Below are positions 36,361 through 44,643 of a stretch of 64,000 nucleotides of DNA, piece after piece. The stretch is from Thalassobius sp002708925 (GTDB taxonomy: Bacteria; Pseudomonadota; Alphaproteobacteria; Rhodobacterales; Rhodobacteraceae), in assembly GCF_049803795.1 (NCBI RefSeq), contig NZ_JBNAGJ010000001.1, forward strand, positions 310,001-374,000, in the 5' to 3' direction. Position 1 is the first letter of the stretch; every line of letters starts with the position of its first letter. Position numbers and translations under genes: made by a program. A model generated the notes under the pieces. It made no database searches. It had not been told where the DNA came from and saw only the letters and a program-made list of their open reading frames with translations.

Positions 36361-37097
36361 GAGCTGTCCTCTCGTAACAGGGTAAGAAGCGTGGCCTGAA
36401 CGCGCAGCACATCGGGCGCGTCAAAGGGCCGGGGGACGGGGCCGGCGGGCGGAGCGACGGTGCTGAGCCCGCCAGCGGTCATCAGGGTGATGACATGACC
36501 CAGGCGCGCGGCCTCGGCCGGGTCGTGAGTGACCAGCAAGACGGTGCGTCCGTGCAGCAATTCGGCGGCCAAATCCTGCATCTGTGCGCGGGTGCGCGCG
36601 TCCAGCGCCGAGAAAGGCTCGTCCAGCAGCACGATGGGGCGGTCCTCGATCAAGGTGCGGGCCAGGGCGACGCGCTGGCGCTGCCCGCCCGACAGCTGTG
36701 CGGGCTTGGCCGTGGCCTTGTCTGCCAGCCCGACCCGCTCCAGCACCCGCAGGATGCGCGCGTGATCGGGCGCGTGCCCACGCAGGGACGCGCCCAGCCC
36801 GACATTCGCGGCCACATCGCGCCAGGGCAGCAGCAGATCGTCCTGCGCCATCAGCGCCACCCGCCCCGCCAGCGGGCCATCGCTGGCCGCGCAGGTTCCG
36901 CGAAACGTGACCCCGCTGGCCAGCCCGGCAAACAGGTTCAACACCGTGGATTTCCCCACGCCCGAGCCGCCCAGCAAGCAGGTCCATTGCCCGGCGGGCA
37001 CGTGTAGATCGGCGTTCTGAAACACCGGGCTACTGCCGTAAAAGGCATCGCCGCGCAGGGTCAGATCGGGCGCAGATGTCACGGGCACAGATGTCAC
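36339..37097 (-). CDS. thiZ: ABC transporter ATPase, thiamine-precursor (HMP) type
   Basis: A 252-residue nucleotide-binding subunit with Walker A LLGGSGVGKST, signature LSGGQRQRVALART, Walker B IVLLDEPFSALD and H-loop LLVTHDP. It starts with a GTG at 37097 overlapping the TenA stop (GTGA). The start region is a 15-base tandem duplication, so a second GTG lies five codons downstream at 37082. It serves the ThiX permease and ThiY binding protein encoded on either side. Confidence 0.87.
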   Translation of the reverse strand: MTSVPVTSAPDLTLRGDAFYGSSPVFQNADLHVPAGQWTCLLGGSGVGKSTVLNLFAGLASGVTFRGTCAASDGPLAGRVALMAQDDLLLPWRDVAANVGLGASLRGHAPDHARILRVLERVGLADKATAKPAQLSGGQRQRVALARTLIEDRPIVLLDEPFSALDARTRAQMQDLAAELLHGRTVLLVTHDPAEAARLGHVITLMTAGGLSTVAPPAGPVPRPFDAPDVLRVQATLLTLLREDSSCDQPTY

Positions 37098-37765
37098 GGG
37101 CGCAGCCCCATATCCCAGAACCCGACCTCAAGCCGGGTGGCCATGGTGAAACGGTCGCACAGGGCCTGCCACCGGGGCGATTGCGCCGGGGTTTCCCCGA
37201 TCCGAAGCGCCACAGCCCCGTCGATCAGCGCGCCCACATCGGCACAGACCGATTGGTACTCGGGGCCGCCATAGGTCTGGATCCACTCGGCATAGAGGTC
37301 CGAGCTGCGATCGGCCAGAAGCCGCGCGCCGATCTCGCCATAGCCCATCACGCAAGGGGCCAGCGCGGCCATCAGATCCAGGAAATCCCCGCTGTGGCCG
37401 GCGTCCAGAACATAGCGGGTATAGGCCAGGTTCTCGGTCCGCTCGGTGGCGGCAAACAGCTGGGTCTCGGAAATTCCGGCTTTGGCGCACAGCTGCACAT
37501 GCAGGGACATTTCATCGTCGATCAGCGCATTCACCGTGCCCGCGCACAGGCGCATTTCCTCGATGGTTTCGGCCTTGGTGACAGCCAGTGCCCAGGCGCG
37601 GGAAAAGTGGATCAGGAACACGTAATCCTGCACCAGATAGTGCAAAAACGCTGCGCGGGGCAGGCTGCCATCGGCCAGCCCCTTTACGAACGCATGTTCG
37701 GTATAGGCGGGCCATTCCAGGCCCGCCGCCGCGCGCCAGAGCGCGAATGTTTTGCCATAGCTCAT
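37094..37765 (-). CDS. tenA: TenA thiaminase II / aminopyrimidine aminohydrolase (TenA_C)
   Basis: A 223-residue TenA protein with the active-site Cys in ALAPCVMGYGEIGARL (about residue 136). Other conserved parts are HAFVKGLADGSLPRAAFLHYLVQDYVFL and the C-terminal RLEVGFWDM with the Glu that pairs with the Cys. TenA_C hydrolyses aminomethyl-HMP, a thiamine breakdown product, to HMP. With the HMP-type transporter encoded around it this makes a salvage route. It overlaps the binding-protein stop by four bases. Confidence 0.9.
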   Translation of the reverse strand: MSYGKTFALWRAAAGLEWPAYTEHAFVKGLADGSLPRAAFLHYLVQDYVFLIHFSRAWALAVTKAETIEEMRLCAGTVNALIDDEMSLHVQLCAKAGISETQLFAATERTENLAYTRYVLDAGHSGDFLDLMAALAPCVMGYGEIGARLLADRSSDLYAEWIQTYGGPEYQSVCADVGALIDGAVALRIGETPAQSPRWQALCDRFTMATRLEVGFWDMGLRP

Positions 37766-38697
37766 TGGGTGTTCAGCTCGATCGCCAGATCCGAGACAGG
37801 GCGGGTGCCCTCGATCAGCCCGGCCTTGGCCAGAAAGCTTTCAAAGCGGGCATAGCGGGCCGAATCCAGCGCCGCGGGACGCAGCGCAAAACGCGGCAGC
37901 GTGTCGGCCCAGGCCATTTCATTCAACTGGTCCTGCAATTCGGCCGAGGTGCCCGAGAAGATCTGCCAGCTTTCTTGCGGATGGTTGACGATATACTGCG
38001 TCGCCAGTTCCGTCGCGCGCAGGAAACGGGTCAGTTTGTCGGCGTCCATCTGATCGGTGTTGGCGACGTAGATCAGCTCGTCATAGGTGGGCACGCCTTC
38101 CTCTTCGACGTAGAAACACTTGCCCTCAACGCCTTCGATTTCCATCTGGTTCAGTTCGAAATTGCGGTAGGCGCCCAGCACGGCATCCACCTGGCCCGAC
38201 ATCAGCGAGGGCGACAGAGACCAGTTCACATTGACCAGTTCGATATCGTCCACGCTTAGCCCGTGTTTGCCCAGAATGGCGGTCAGCAGGGCCTCTTCGA
38301 CACCGGCAACGGAATAGCCGATCTTACCGCCCTTCAGGTCTGCGATGTCCTTGATCGGGCCGTCCTTCAGCACCAGCAGGCAGTTCAGCGGTGTGGCCAC
38401 CAGGGTGCCGACGCGGGTCAGCGGCAGGCCCTGGGCGACTTGCAGATGCAGCTGCGGCTGGTAGGAGATCGCCAGCTCGGCCTTGCCCGCCGCCACCAGT
38501 TTGGGCGGGTCCGAGGGATCGGCCGGCGCGATGATCTCCACCTCAAGCCCTTGGTCCGCAAAGAACCCTTTTTCCTGGGCAACGATGATCGGCCCGTGAT
38601 CGGGATTGACGAACCAATCCAACAGCAGAGTCATTTTATCGGCCGCCATGGCCGGGGTGGCCGTCAGCAACGCGGCAGCAAGGGCAAGGTGTTTCAT
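37762..38697 (-). CDS. thiY: ABC transporter substrate-binding protein (NMT1/THI5-like)
   Basis: A 311-residue periplasmic binding protein with a Sec signal (MKHLALAAALLTATPAMAAD, cleavage after AMA, about 18/19). DWFVNPDHGPIIVAQEKGFF is the NMT1/THI5 strand typical of formylamino-pyrimidine/HMP binding proteins, and GGKIGYSVAGVEEALL and YRNFELNQMEIEG line the ligand cleft. It delivers thiamine pyrimidine precursor to ThiXZ. It starts four bases inside the thiF stop (ATGA) and is the first transporter gene in the operon. Confidence 0.9.
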   Translation of the reverse strand: MKHLALAAALLTATPAMAADKMTLLLDWFVNPDHGPIIVAQEKGFFADQGLEVEIIAPADPSDPPKLVAAGKAELAISYQPQLHLQVAQGLPLTRVGTLVATPLNCLLVLKDGPIKDIADLKGGKIGYSVAGVEEALLTAILGKHGLSVDDIELVNVNWSLSPSLMSGQVDAVLGAYRNFELNQMEIEGVEGKCFYVEEEGVPTYDELIYVANTDQMDADKLTRFLRATELATQYIVNHPQESWQIFSGTSAELQDQLNEMAWADTLPRFALRPAALDSARYARFESFLAKAGLIEGTRPVSDLAIELNTQ

Positions 38698-39698
38698 AGA
38701 GAGTCCTTTCGTGGGGTCTTTGGGGTGGGGTGGCTCTGCGCGCCCAGGGCGATCAGAACGATATCGGTGCGGCTGACGCGGCGCAGATGGTCGGCCGCCT
38801 GCCAGGCGCGCAGGCCGGAGCGGCAGGCCAGCACCACGCGGGGCGCGTCTGGCACGGGGGGGCGGGTTTCGAAATCGGCGACAGTCAGCCGGGTGGCGCC
38901 GGGCAGGGCGGGGCCGGGCTCTTCTGCTGCGCGCAGGTCGATCACGCTGTCGGTCTGCCGGATCTCACAAGGGGCGATGAAACGGTGGCCGTCCTGCGGG
39001 TCGGGCGCGCCATCGAAACGGAACCCCCCAAAGCGGAAATTCAGCGCGTCATAGCTGAGCAGCTGGCCCAGCGGGCTGGGGCAGATCCCGGCCACAACCG
39101 CCACGGCCATCTGCGCCTGTAGCGCGCCGATCACCCCGACCGAGGGGCCAAGAACGCCATCTTCGGCGCAGCTGCCCAGCCGGTTGGGCAGGTCGGGGAA
39201 CACGGCGCGCAGACCGGGGGCACCGGCGCAAAAACCGCCCGCATACCCCTGAGTGCCGACCACCGAGGCACTGATCAACGGCAGGCCAAGGCGCAGGCAC
39301 AGATCGCTGGCCACATAGCTGGCGGCGAAACTGTCGGCGCAATCCAGCACCAGGGTGATGTCCTCTAGCAATGCGGCCCCGTTGCCGGGGTCAAAGGCCG
39401 TTTGATGCGGGGTGATCCGGCAGTCCGGGTTCAGCGCCTGCATATGGGCGGAGGCGGCCTGGGCCTTGGATGTCCCGATGTCGGTGTGGCGGAACAGGGT
39501 CTGGCGATGCAGGTTGCTTAGCTCCACCCGGTCTGGATCGACCAGGCGGATCGCCCCCACGCCCGCGCCCACCAGATATTGCAGCACGGGCGCGGCCAGC
39601 CCTCCGGCACCGATCACCAGAACATGCGCCTGGGCCAGACGGGCCTGCCCTGCCGGGCCAAGGGCCGGCACGGCGATCTGACGGGCATAACGGGTCAT
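38694..39698 (-). CDS. thiF: ThiF-type adenylyltransferase fused to a rhodanese domain
   Basis: A 334-residue E1-like protein. The ATP-binding loop is VLVIGAGGLAAPVLQYL (about 28-44), the DxN/R region is PDRVELSNLHRQTLFR, and LVLDCADSF precedes the catalytic segment. The C-terminal 90 residues are a rhodanese-like domain with VIDLRAAEEPG and the loop CRSGLRAWQAA, whose Cys could carry the persulfide. ThiF adenylates the ThiS C-terminus and the rhodanese could pass sulfur on, so both steps are fused. The start overlaps the thiE stop (ATGA). Confidence 0.9.
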   Translation of the reverse strand: MTRYARQIAVPALGPAGQARLAQAHVLVIGAGGLAAPVLQYLVGAGVGAIRLVDPDRVELSNLHRQTLFRHTDIGTSKAQAASAHMQALNPDCRITPHQTAFDPGNGAALLEDITLVLDCADSFAASYVASDLCLRLGLPLISASVVGTQGYAGGFCAGAPGLRAVFPDLPNRLGSCAEDGVLGPSVGVIGALQAQMAVAVVAGICPSPLGQLLSYDALNFRFGGFRFDGAPDPQDGHRFIAPCEIRQTDSVIDLRAAEEPGPALPGATRLTVADFETRPPVPDAPRVVLACRSGLRAWQAADHLRRVSRTDIVLIALGAQSHPTPKTPRKDSL

Positions 39699-40291
39699 GA
39701 CAGCTCTTTCAGCCAGGCGCGCACGCGGTCCTCGGGGGCGGGATTTAGCGTGATGTCGGTCACGGCCGAGACACAATCGGCCCCCGCCCGCATCGCCCCC
39801 GCCGCGCGTTCCACGGACATTCCGCCGATGGCGATCAGCGGGATGTCCCCGATCAGGGCCTTCCATTCGGTCAGTTTCTCCAGACCCTGCTGGTGCCATT
39901 TCATTTTCTTCAGAATGGTTGGGTAAACGGGGCCAAGCGCGATGTAATCGGGGTTGATCGCTAGGGCGCGATCCAGTTCGGCGCGGTCATGTGTGGACAG
40001 GCCCAGTTTCAGCCCCGCGGCACGGATGGCGGGCAGATCAGCGGTATCCAGATCCTCTTGGCCCAGGTGAATCCAGTCGCAGCCCAGATCAATCGCCAGC
40101 TGCCAATGATCGTTCACCACCAGCGTGGCCCCGTGGGTCTGGCACAGCTGCTGCGCGCGCGCGATTTCGGCGCGCAGCACGTCCTGCGGCTGATCCTTGA
40201 TCCGCAGCTGGACGAATTTCACCCCCAGCGGCAGCAGCCGTTCCAGCCAGTCGCTGCTATCGAAGATAGGATAGAACGGATGCGGGATCAT
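39695..40291 (-). CDS. thiE: Thiamine-phosphate synthase
   Basis: A 198-residue TIM-barrel enzyme joining HMP-PP and thiazole phosphate to thiamine phosphate. FVQLRIKDQ, WIHLGQEDL, LGLSTHDRAEL, YIALGPVYPT and PLIAIGGMSVERA are the conserved strand ends. It is slightly shorter than usual (about 210) but all motifs are present. It overlaps thiG and thiF by four bases each. Confidence 0.93.
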   Translation of the reverse strand: MIPHPFYPIFDSSDWLERLLPLGVKFVQLRIKDQPQDVLRAEIARAQQLCQTHGATLVVNDHWQLAIDLGCDWIHLGQEDLDTADLPAIRAAGLKLGLSTHDRAELDRALAINPDYIALGPVYPTILKKMKWHQQGLEKLTEWKALIGDIPLIAIGGMSVERAAGAMRAGADCVSAVTDITLNPAPEDRVRAWLKELS

Positions 40292-41061
40292 GATAGAAAA
40301 GCCTTTCCAATCAGAGGGGTAGAGGGGGCAGCCATGTCGCGTGGCATCATCGGCTGGGCGCGATAGGCCTGCGCGCCCGCGGCGACCGCCCCGGCAAAGG
40401 CCTCGGCCATGGCGGCGGGGTCTCCGGCTTTGGCGACGGCGGTGTTCAGCAACACCGCATCATAGCCCAGCTCCATCGCCTGCGCGGCCTGGCTGGGCAG
40501 GCCCAGCCCCGCATCCACCACCAGCGGCACGTCTGGGAAATGCGCGCGCAGGCTGCGCAGACCGTAGAGGTTATTCAGCCCCAGCCCGGTGCCAATCGGC
40601 GCGCCCCAGGGCATCAGAACCTTGCAGCCCGCGTCCAGCAGACGGTCACACAGGACCAGATCCTCGGTGCAATAGGGGAACACCTGAAACCCGTCTTCGG
40701 ACAGGATGCGTGCAGCCTCGATCAGGCCGAATGGGTCCGGCTGCAGTGTGTCCGCATTGCCGATGACCTCAAGCTTGATCCAGGGCGTGTCGAACAGCTC
40801 GCGGGCCATGTGGGCGGTGGTCACGGCCTCGCGGACAGAGTGGCAGCCGGCGGTGTTGGGCAGGACGGCCACGCCCAGATCCTGAATCAATTGCCAGAAG
40901 GCCTGCCCGGCCTTTTCCGCGCCGCCCTCGCGCCGGATGGACACGGTGGCAATGCCCGCGCCCGAGCGTTGAAAGGCCTGCGCCAGAATGGCGGGCGAGG
41001 GGTATTGCGCGGTGCCCAGCATCATCGCGGACTCGATCCGAGTGTCATAGAACGTGGGCAT
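40288..41061 (-). CDS. thiG: Thiazole synthase
   Basis: A 257-residue TIM barrel that makes the thiazole ring from dehydroglycine, deoxyxylulose phosphate and ThiS-thiocarboxylate. The Schiff-base Lys is in WIKLEVIGN (about residue 96), TAGCHSVREAV precedes it, and GTGLGLNN and DAVLLNTAVAKAGDP bind phosphate. It follows thiS by a single base gap and overlaps thiE by four. Confidence 0.95.
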   Translation of the reverse strand: MPTFYDTRIESAMMLGTAQYPSPAILAQAFQRSGAGIATVSIRREGGAEKAGQAFWQLIQDLGVAVLPNTAGCHSVREAVTTAHMARELFDTPWIKLEVIGNADTLQPDPFGLIEAARILSEDGFQVFPYCTEDLVLCDRLLDAGCKVLMPWGAPIGTGLGLNNLYGLRSLRAHFPDVPLVVDAGLGLPSQAAQAMELGYDAVLLNTAVAKAGDPAAMAEAFAGAVAAGAQAYRAQPMMPRDMAAPSTPLIGKAFLS

Positions 41062-41062
41062 G

Positions 41063-41260
41063 TCAGCCTCCTTGCATGGGGGCCAGGATTTCCACCCGAT
41101 CCCCCGGTTTCAGCGTATGAGACGGGCGCAGCGTGGCAGGCACGAAGACCTCATTCACGGCGGTGGCCAGCTTGGCGCCGCTGTGGCCCTGCTGATCCAG
41201 CAACTGCTCCAGCGTGGTTGCGTCCGTATCGGTGTCTTGCCCGTTAACGATGATCTTCAT
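41063..41260 (-). CDS. thiS: ThiS sulfur carrier protein
   Basis: A 65-residue ubiquitin-like carrier ending in APMQGG, the Gly-Gly that ThiF adenylates and that carries the thiocarboxylate sulfur. MKIIVNGQ starts the beta-grasp fold and VEILAPMQGG closes it. It overlaps the thiO 3' end by 17 bases and runs straight into thiG. Confidence 0.93.
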   Translation of the reverse strand: MKIIVNGQDTDTDATTLEQLLDQQGHSGAKLATAVNEVFVPATLRPSHTLKPGDRVEILAPMQGG

Positions 41261-42224
41261 ACCAATCCTCCGGTGTTGTTCCGTCCAGCAGCAGGGCGCC
41301 CACCATCTGCGCCAGCGCGGGGGCCAGCAGGTATCCGTGGCGGAACAGCCCGTTCACATGCAGCGCGTCCGGCAGGTGCCTGATGCGGGGCATGTTGTCG
41401 GCAAAGGCCGGGCGCGCGCCGGTGCCGATTTCCAGAATTTCGGCCTCGGCGAAGGCGGGGTTCAGCGCATAGGCGGCGCTGAGCAGTTCCAGCACCGACC
41501 GGACCGAGGCGCGCGCGCCGTCCTCGCGCTCGATCTGGGTGGCGCCCAGCATGAACACCCCGTCGCCACGCGGCACGATATACAGCGGATAGCGCGGGTG
41601 CAGCAGCCGCACCGGACGGGCGAGCACGATGTCGGGCGTATGCAGGATCACCATCTCGCCCTTGACGCCGCGCAGGTCGGGCAGGCTGTCTTTGGCGGCC
41701 AGCCCGCGGCAGTCGATGACCTGCCCCTGACGGGTGGTGTCGGCGGTGAAATGCACGTCCTCTGCTTGCAGAGCATCGCGCAGACCGGACAGGGTTTGGC
41801 GTGGATTAATGTGTGATTCCAATGTCATATGCAGCGCGTGGGGGAACCTGCCGGACAGGTGCGGTTCTAGATCGGTTAGCGCGTCCGCTGTCAGGGCGCG
41901 GTGGTTTTCGGTGCGCTGGGCAAAGCGGGTCAGCTCGGCGTGATCGCGGCTAAGCGCCACCACGACCGAGCCCATTTGCGTGACCTCGGCGCCGCGCGCG
42001 CGCCACCAGTCGGCGGCTTTGCGGCCATGGCGGATGACGGGGGGCTCGGCGCTTTCGCCCTCGCAATCGGGGGCCAGCATCCCGCCGGCCCACCACGAAC
42101 AGCCCTGCGGACCGGGGCCAAGCGCGGGGTCGCAGACGGTGACGGACTGGCCGCGCCGGGACAGTTCCGAGGCGACGCACAGGCCCACAACGCCGCTGCC
42201 CAGAACGGTGAAATCGGGGCTCAT
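41244..42224 (-). CDS. thiO: Glycine oxidase
   Basis: A 326-residue FAD-dependent D-amino acid oxidase-family enzyme that turns glycine to dehydroglycine for ThiG. The FAD Rossmann start is FTVLGSGVVGLCVASELSRRG, the SWWAGGMLAP loop is typical, and RPAFADNMPRI and NGLFRHGYLLAPALAQ close the fold. The ThiO route marks an aerobic pathway (ThiH would be the anaerobic one). It overlaps thiD and thiS. Confidence 0.93.
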   Translation of the reverse strand: MSPDFTVLGSGVVGLCVASELSRRGQSVTVCDPALGPGPQGCSWWAGGMLAPDCEGESAEPPVIRHGRKAADWWRARGAEVTQMGSVVVALSRDHAELTRFAQRTENHRALTADALTDLEPHLSGRFPHALHMTLESHINPRQTLSGLRDALQAEDVHFTADTTRQGQVIDCRGLAAKDSLPDLRGVKGEMVILHTPDIVLARPVRLLHPRYPLYIVPRGDGVFMLGATQIEREDGARASVRSVLELLSAAYALNPAFAEAEILEIGTGARPAFADNMPRIRHLPDALHVNGLFRHGYLLAPALAQMVGALLLDGTTPEDWYEDHR

Positions 42225-43018
42225 GTCCAGACCTCGTGAAAGTGGTGAACCGGGCCGTGCCCGTGGCCGATGCTCAGGTCATCGGCGCGCAGAATGGCCC
42301 GATGCAGCCAGCCATGCGCGGCGCGCACGGCGGTTTCCACAGATTGCCCGCGCGCCAGCCCCGCCGCGATACCCGAGGACAGGGTGCAGCCGGTCCCATG
42401 GGTGTTGCGCGTATGGATACGGTCAGATTCCAGCCCCAGCGCGCCGCGTTCATTGATCAGCCAGTCGGTGCAGATATTGCCCAGCCCATGCCCGCCCTTC
42501 ATCAGCACCGCCTGGGGCCCCAGCGCCAGCAGGTTTTGCCCCTGCTGCCTGAGCGCCTCGGCGGTCAGGGTTTCGGGCTGGTCCAGCAGCAGGGCGGCCT
42601 CGGGGATATTCGGGGTCAGGACGGTGGCGCGCGGCAGCAGCTCTGTGCGCAGGGGGGCGATTGCCTCGGGGGGCAGCAGCACCGCGCCGGATTTGGCCAC
42701 CATCACCGGGTCCAGCACGATGGGGCCGTCGAAATCGGCCAGGGCCTGGGCCACGCATGTCACCAGCTGGGGCGATCCCAACATGCCGATCTTGATCGCG
42801 GCCACGTCCAGATCCTCCAGCACTGCCGCGATCTGCGCGCGCACCACATCCAGAGGGATCGGATGCACGGCGGTCACGTCCTGGGTGTTCTGCGCGGTGA
42901 CGGCGGTGATCACGCTGGCGCCATAAACCCCCAGTGCCGAGAAAGTCTTCAGATCCGCCTGAATACCGGCGCCGCCTCCGCTGTCAGATCCGGCGATGGT
43001 CAATGCGATAGAGGCCAA
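42221..43018 (-). CDS. thiD: Bifunctional HMP/HMP-phosphate kinase
   Basis: A 265-residue ribokinase-fold enzyme that phosphorylates HMP twice. ALTIAGSDSGGGAGIQADLKTF is the opening substrate loop, VLDPVMVAKSG and NIPEAALLL follow, and the anion-hole motif is NTHGTGCTLSSGIAAGL. A TTG at 43018 is chosen as start because AGGAAG lies six bases upstream and LASIALTIAG begins family sequence; an ATG at 43087 would sit immediately after the riboswitch and read through its hairpin. It is the first gene of the operon, directly under the TPP riboswitch. Confidence 0.93.
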   Translation of the reverse strand: MASIALTIAGSDSGGGAGIQADLKTFSALGVYGASVITAVTAQNTQDVTAVHPIPLDVVRAQIAAVLEDLDVAAIKIGMLGSPQLVTCVAQALADFDGPIVLDPVMVAKSGAVLLPPEAIAPLRTELLPRATVLTPNIPEAALLLDQPETLTAEALRQQGQNLLALGPQAVLMKGGHGLGNICTDWLINERGALGLESDRIHTRNTHGTGCTLSSGIAAGLARGQSVETAVRAAHGWLHRAILRADDLSIGHGHGPVHHFHEVWT

Positions 43019-43065
43019 GGGTTTCTTCCTTTGATCAATGGACGGATCGAGAGAAAGAAACGGGT

Positions 43066-43089
43066 CTTTGGGCGTGCAAAATCCCAAAG
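43066..43089 (-). promoter_or_regulatory. Expression-platform hairpin of the TPP riboswitch
   Basis: On the minus strand CTTTGGG, a ten-base loop, and CCCAAAG form a perfect seven-pair stem five bases after the aptamer, followed by a T/C-rich run. It could be a terminator-like element or an anti-anti-RBS switch ahead of the TTG start of thiD. Confidence 0.55.
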
Positions 43090-43093
43090 TCTG

Positions 43094-43168
43094 TTCCCTC
43101 CGCCGGTCCTAACCGGTTCAGGTTCAATGGGTTTGCGGATTGCATCTCAGCCCCTCGGGGCACCCCAA
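43094..43168 (-). promoter_or_regulatory. TPP riboswitch (THI element)
   Basis: Read on the minus strand, the region has the conserved THI-box parts in order: GGGGTGCC, GGCTGAGATGCA, ACCCATTGAACCTGA, and CCGGTTAGGACCGGCGGAGGGAA. P1 ends are GGGG-type 5' and AGGGAAC 3'. It binds thiamine pyrophosphate and represses the operon when thiamine is ample. It lies 75 bases before the TTG start of thiD. Confidence 0.95.
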
Positions 43169-43240
43169 CAGATGCGATGGGCATACAGCATGACGGCGCG
43201 CGCGTCACCGGAAAATTTCAGATGGCCGGATTTTCGGGGC

Positions 43241-43813
43241 TCAGAGCTCTTCGCCGCGGGGGGTCAGCAGGTGGCGTTCGGGCAGCCAGGGGTTCAGTGC
43301 CAGCGCGGCGCGCAGCACCTGCTGGCCCTCGTCCATGCGGCCCAGCCCCATCAACGCCAAAGCCTTGCCCGTCATCGCGCCCAGGTGCCGGGGCGAGAGG
43401 GCCAGAGTGCGCTCCAGATCGGTCAGAGAGGCGCTGTAATCCTGGCGGATGAAATTGACAAAGGCGCGCTGGTTATAGCCCTCGGCATAGTCGGGGCAGT
43501 AGGCGATCAGCCGGTCGAACGCCTGCCGGGCGCCCAGCAGGTCATAGCTTGCGCGTTTGGCCATGCCGGCGTTCAGGATCTCTTGGGCGATCTCATCGGG
43601 GGCGCTGGCCCACAGCGCCCACATCTGATCCGAAATCTGCCGGGCCTGGGATTCTGATCCGGCCGCCTGGACCCGATCCAGCAGGCGATTCAGCGCGGCG
43701 GAGTGATCGGGCGGCGCAGGGCAGGTTGCGGCCTGAAATTCATCCTGCAATTCACCCTGCGATACCGCCTGTGATCCGGCCAGTGTCAGCGCTATGATCC
43801 AAGGTTTCAGCAT
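43241..43813 (-). CDS. Exported tetratricopeptide-repeat protein
   Basis: A 190-residue protein with a Sec signal (MLKPWIIALTLAGSQAVSQ) and C-terminal TPR-like helices: ASYDLLGARQAFDRLIAYCPDYAEGYNQRAF, then DYSASLTDLERTLALSPRHLGAMTGKALALMGLGRMDE and a third repeat. TPR arrays hold protein partners, here probably in the periplasm. An ATG six codons upstream is possible. It converges on nothing and is followed on its strand by the thi riboswitch, which is a separate unit. Function beyond scaffolding is not readable. Confidence 0.75.
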   Translation of the reverse strand: MLKPWIIALTLAGSQAVSQGELQDEFQAATCPAPPDHSAALNRLLDRVQAAGSESQARQISDQMWALWASAPDEIAQEILNAGMAKRASYDLLGARQAFDRLIAYCPDYAEGYNQRAFVNFIRQDYSASLTDLERTLALSPRHLGAMTGKALALMGLGRMDEGQQVLRAALALNPWLPERHLLTPRGEEL

Positions 43814-43893
43814 GGCCCAATGGTGACGCATCGCGCGGGCGGGTCAAGTCACGGTTACTTGACCTTACCGGCAAAAGGCCGGATCGTGCGCCC

Positions 43894-44643
43894 ATGTTTC
43901 CGATCCGAGATCACAACCCGTCCGACCGCACGCCCTTTGTCACCTATGCGCTGATTGCGGTGAATGTGGCGGTGTTTCTAAGCTACGTGGAGCTGTTCGA
44001 TGATCCGCGTGCGCTGAACGCGTTCTTTTTTGACTGGAGCCTGATCCCCGCCCGTGTCGCTCAGGGGGCGGGGTATGAGACCCTGTTCACCACCATGTTC
44101 ATGCACGGAGGCTGGATGCATCTGGCCGGTAACATGCTGTTTTTATGGATCTTTGGCGACAATATGGAGGACGCCTTTGGCCATGTCGGGTTCTTGCTGT
44201 TCTATCTGGCCTCGGGGTTGGCGGCGGCCTTTGCGCATGTGGCGGCCGATCCGGGCTCGGTGATCCCGACGGTGGGGGCCTCGGGGGCGATTGCCGGGGT
44301 GATGGGGGGCTATCTGTTGCTGTTTCCTAAGGCGCGGATCGACATCTTGTTCATTTTCTTTGTGTTTTTCCGCATCTTTCCGGTGCCGGCCTGGGCGATG
44401 CTGGGGGTGTGGTTCGTGCTGCAACTGTTTTCGGGCAGTACCGTGGATGCCAGCGGCGGAGGCGTGGCCTATTGGGCTCATGCGGGTGGGTTTCTGGCCG
44501 GATTCGTGCTGGCTTTGCCCTATTGGATGCGTCAGGGCGGTGTGGGGTTTTGGGAACGCACCCATGGCCAGCCCCCCAATCCCGAGAGCAGCTATCCTTT
44601 GTCCCGTTCCTCAATCCCGACTGTGAAAAGGCGCCGTAAATGA
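43894..44643 (+). CDS. Rhomboid-family intramembrane serine protease
   Basis: A 249-residue membrane protein with six or seven segments. The catalytic Ser is in TVGASGAIAGVMGGYL (GxSG, about residue 132), His is in VAYWAHAGGFLAGF (about 191), and the HGGWMHLAGNMLFL loop is typical. Rhomboids cleave membrane proteins inside the bilayer. Its last four bases overlap the next gene (ATGA), so the two are co-translated, an odd pairing with a GFA enzyme. Confidence 0.9.
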   Translation: MFPIRDHNPSDRTPFVTYALIAVNVAVFLSYVELFDDPRALNAFFFDWSLIPARVAQGAGYETLFTTMFMHGGWMHLAGNMLFLWIFGDNMEDAFGHVGFLLFYLASGLAAAFAHVAADPGSVIPTVGASGAIAGVMGGYLLLFPKARIDILFIFFVFFRIFPVPAWAMLGVWFVLQLFSGSTVDASGGGVAYWAHAGGFLAGFVLALPYWMRQGGVGFWERTHGQPPNPESSYPLSRSSIPTVKRRRK

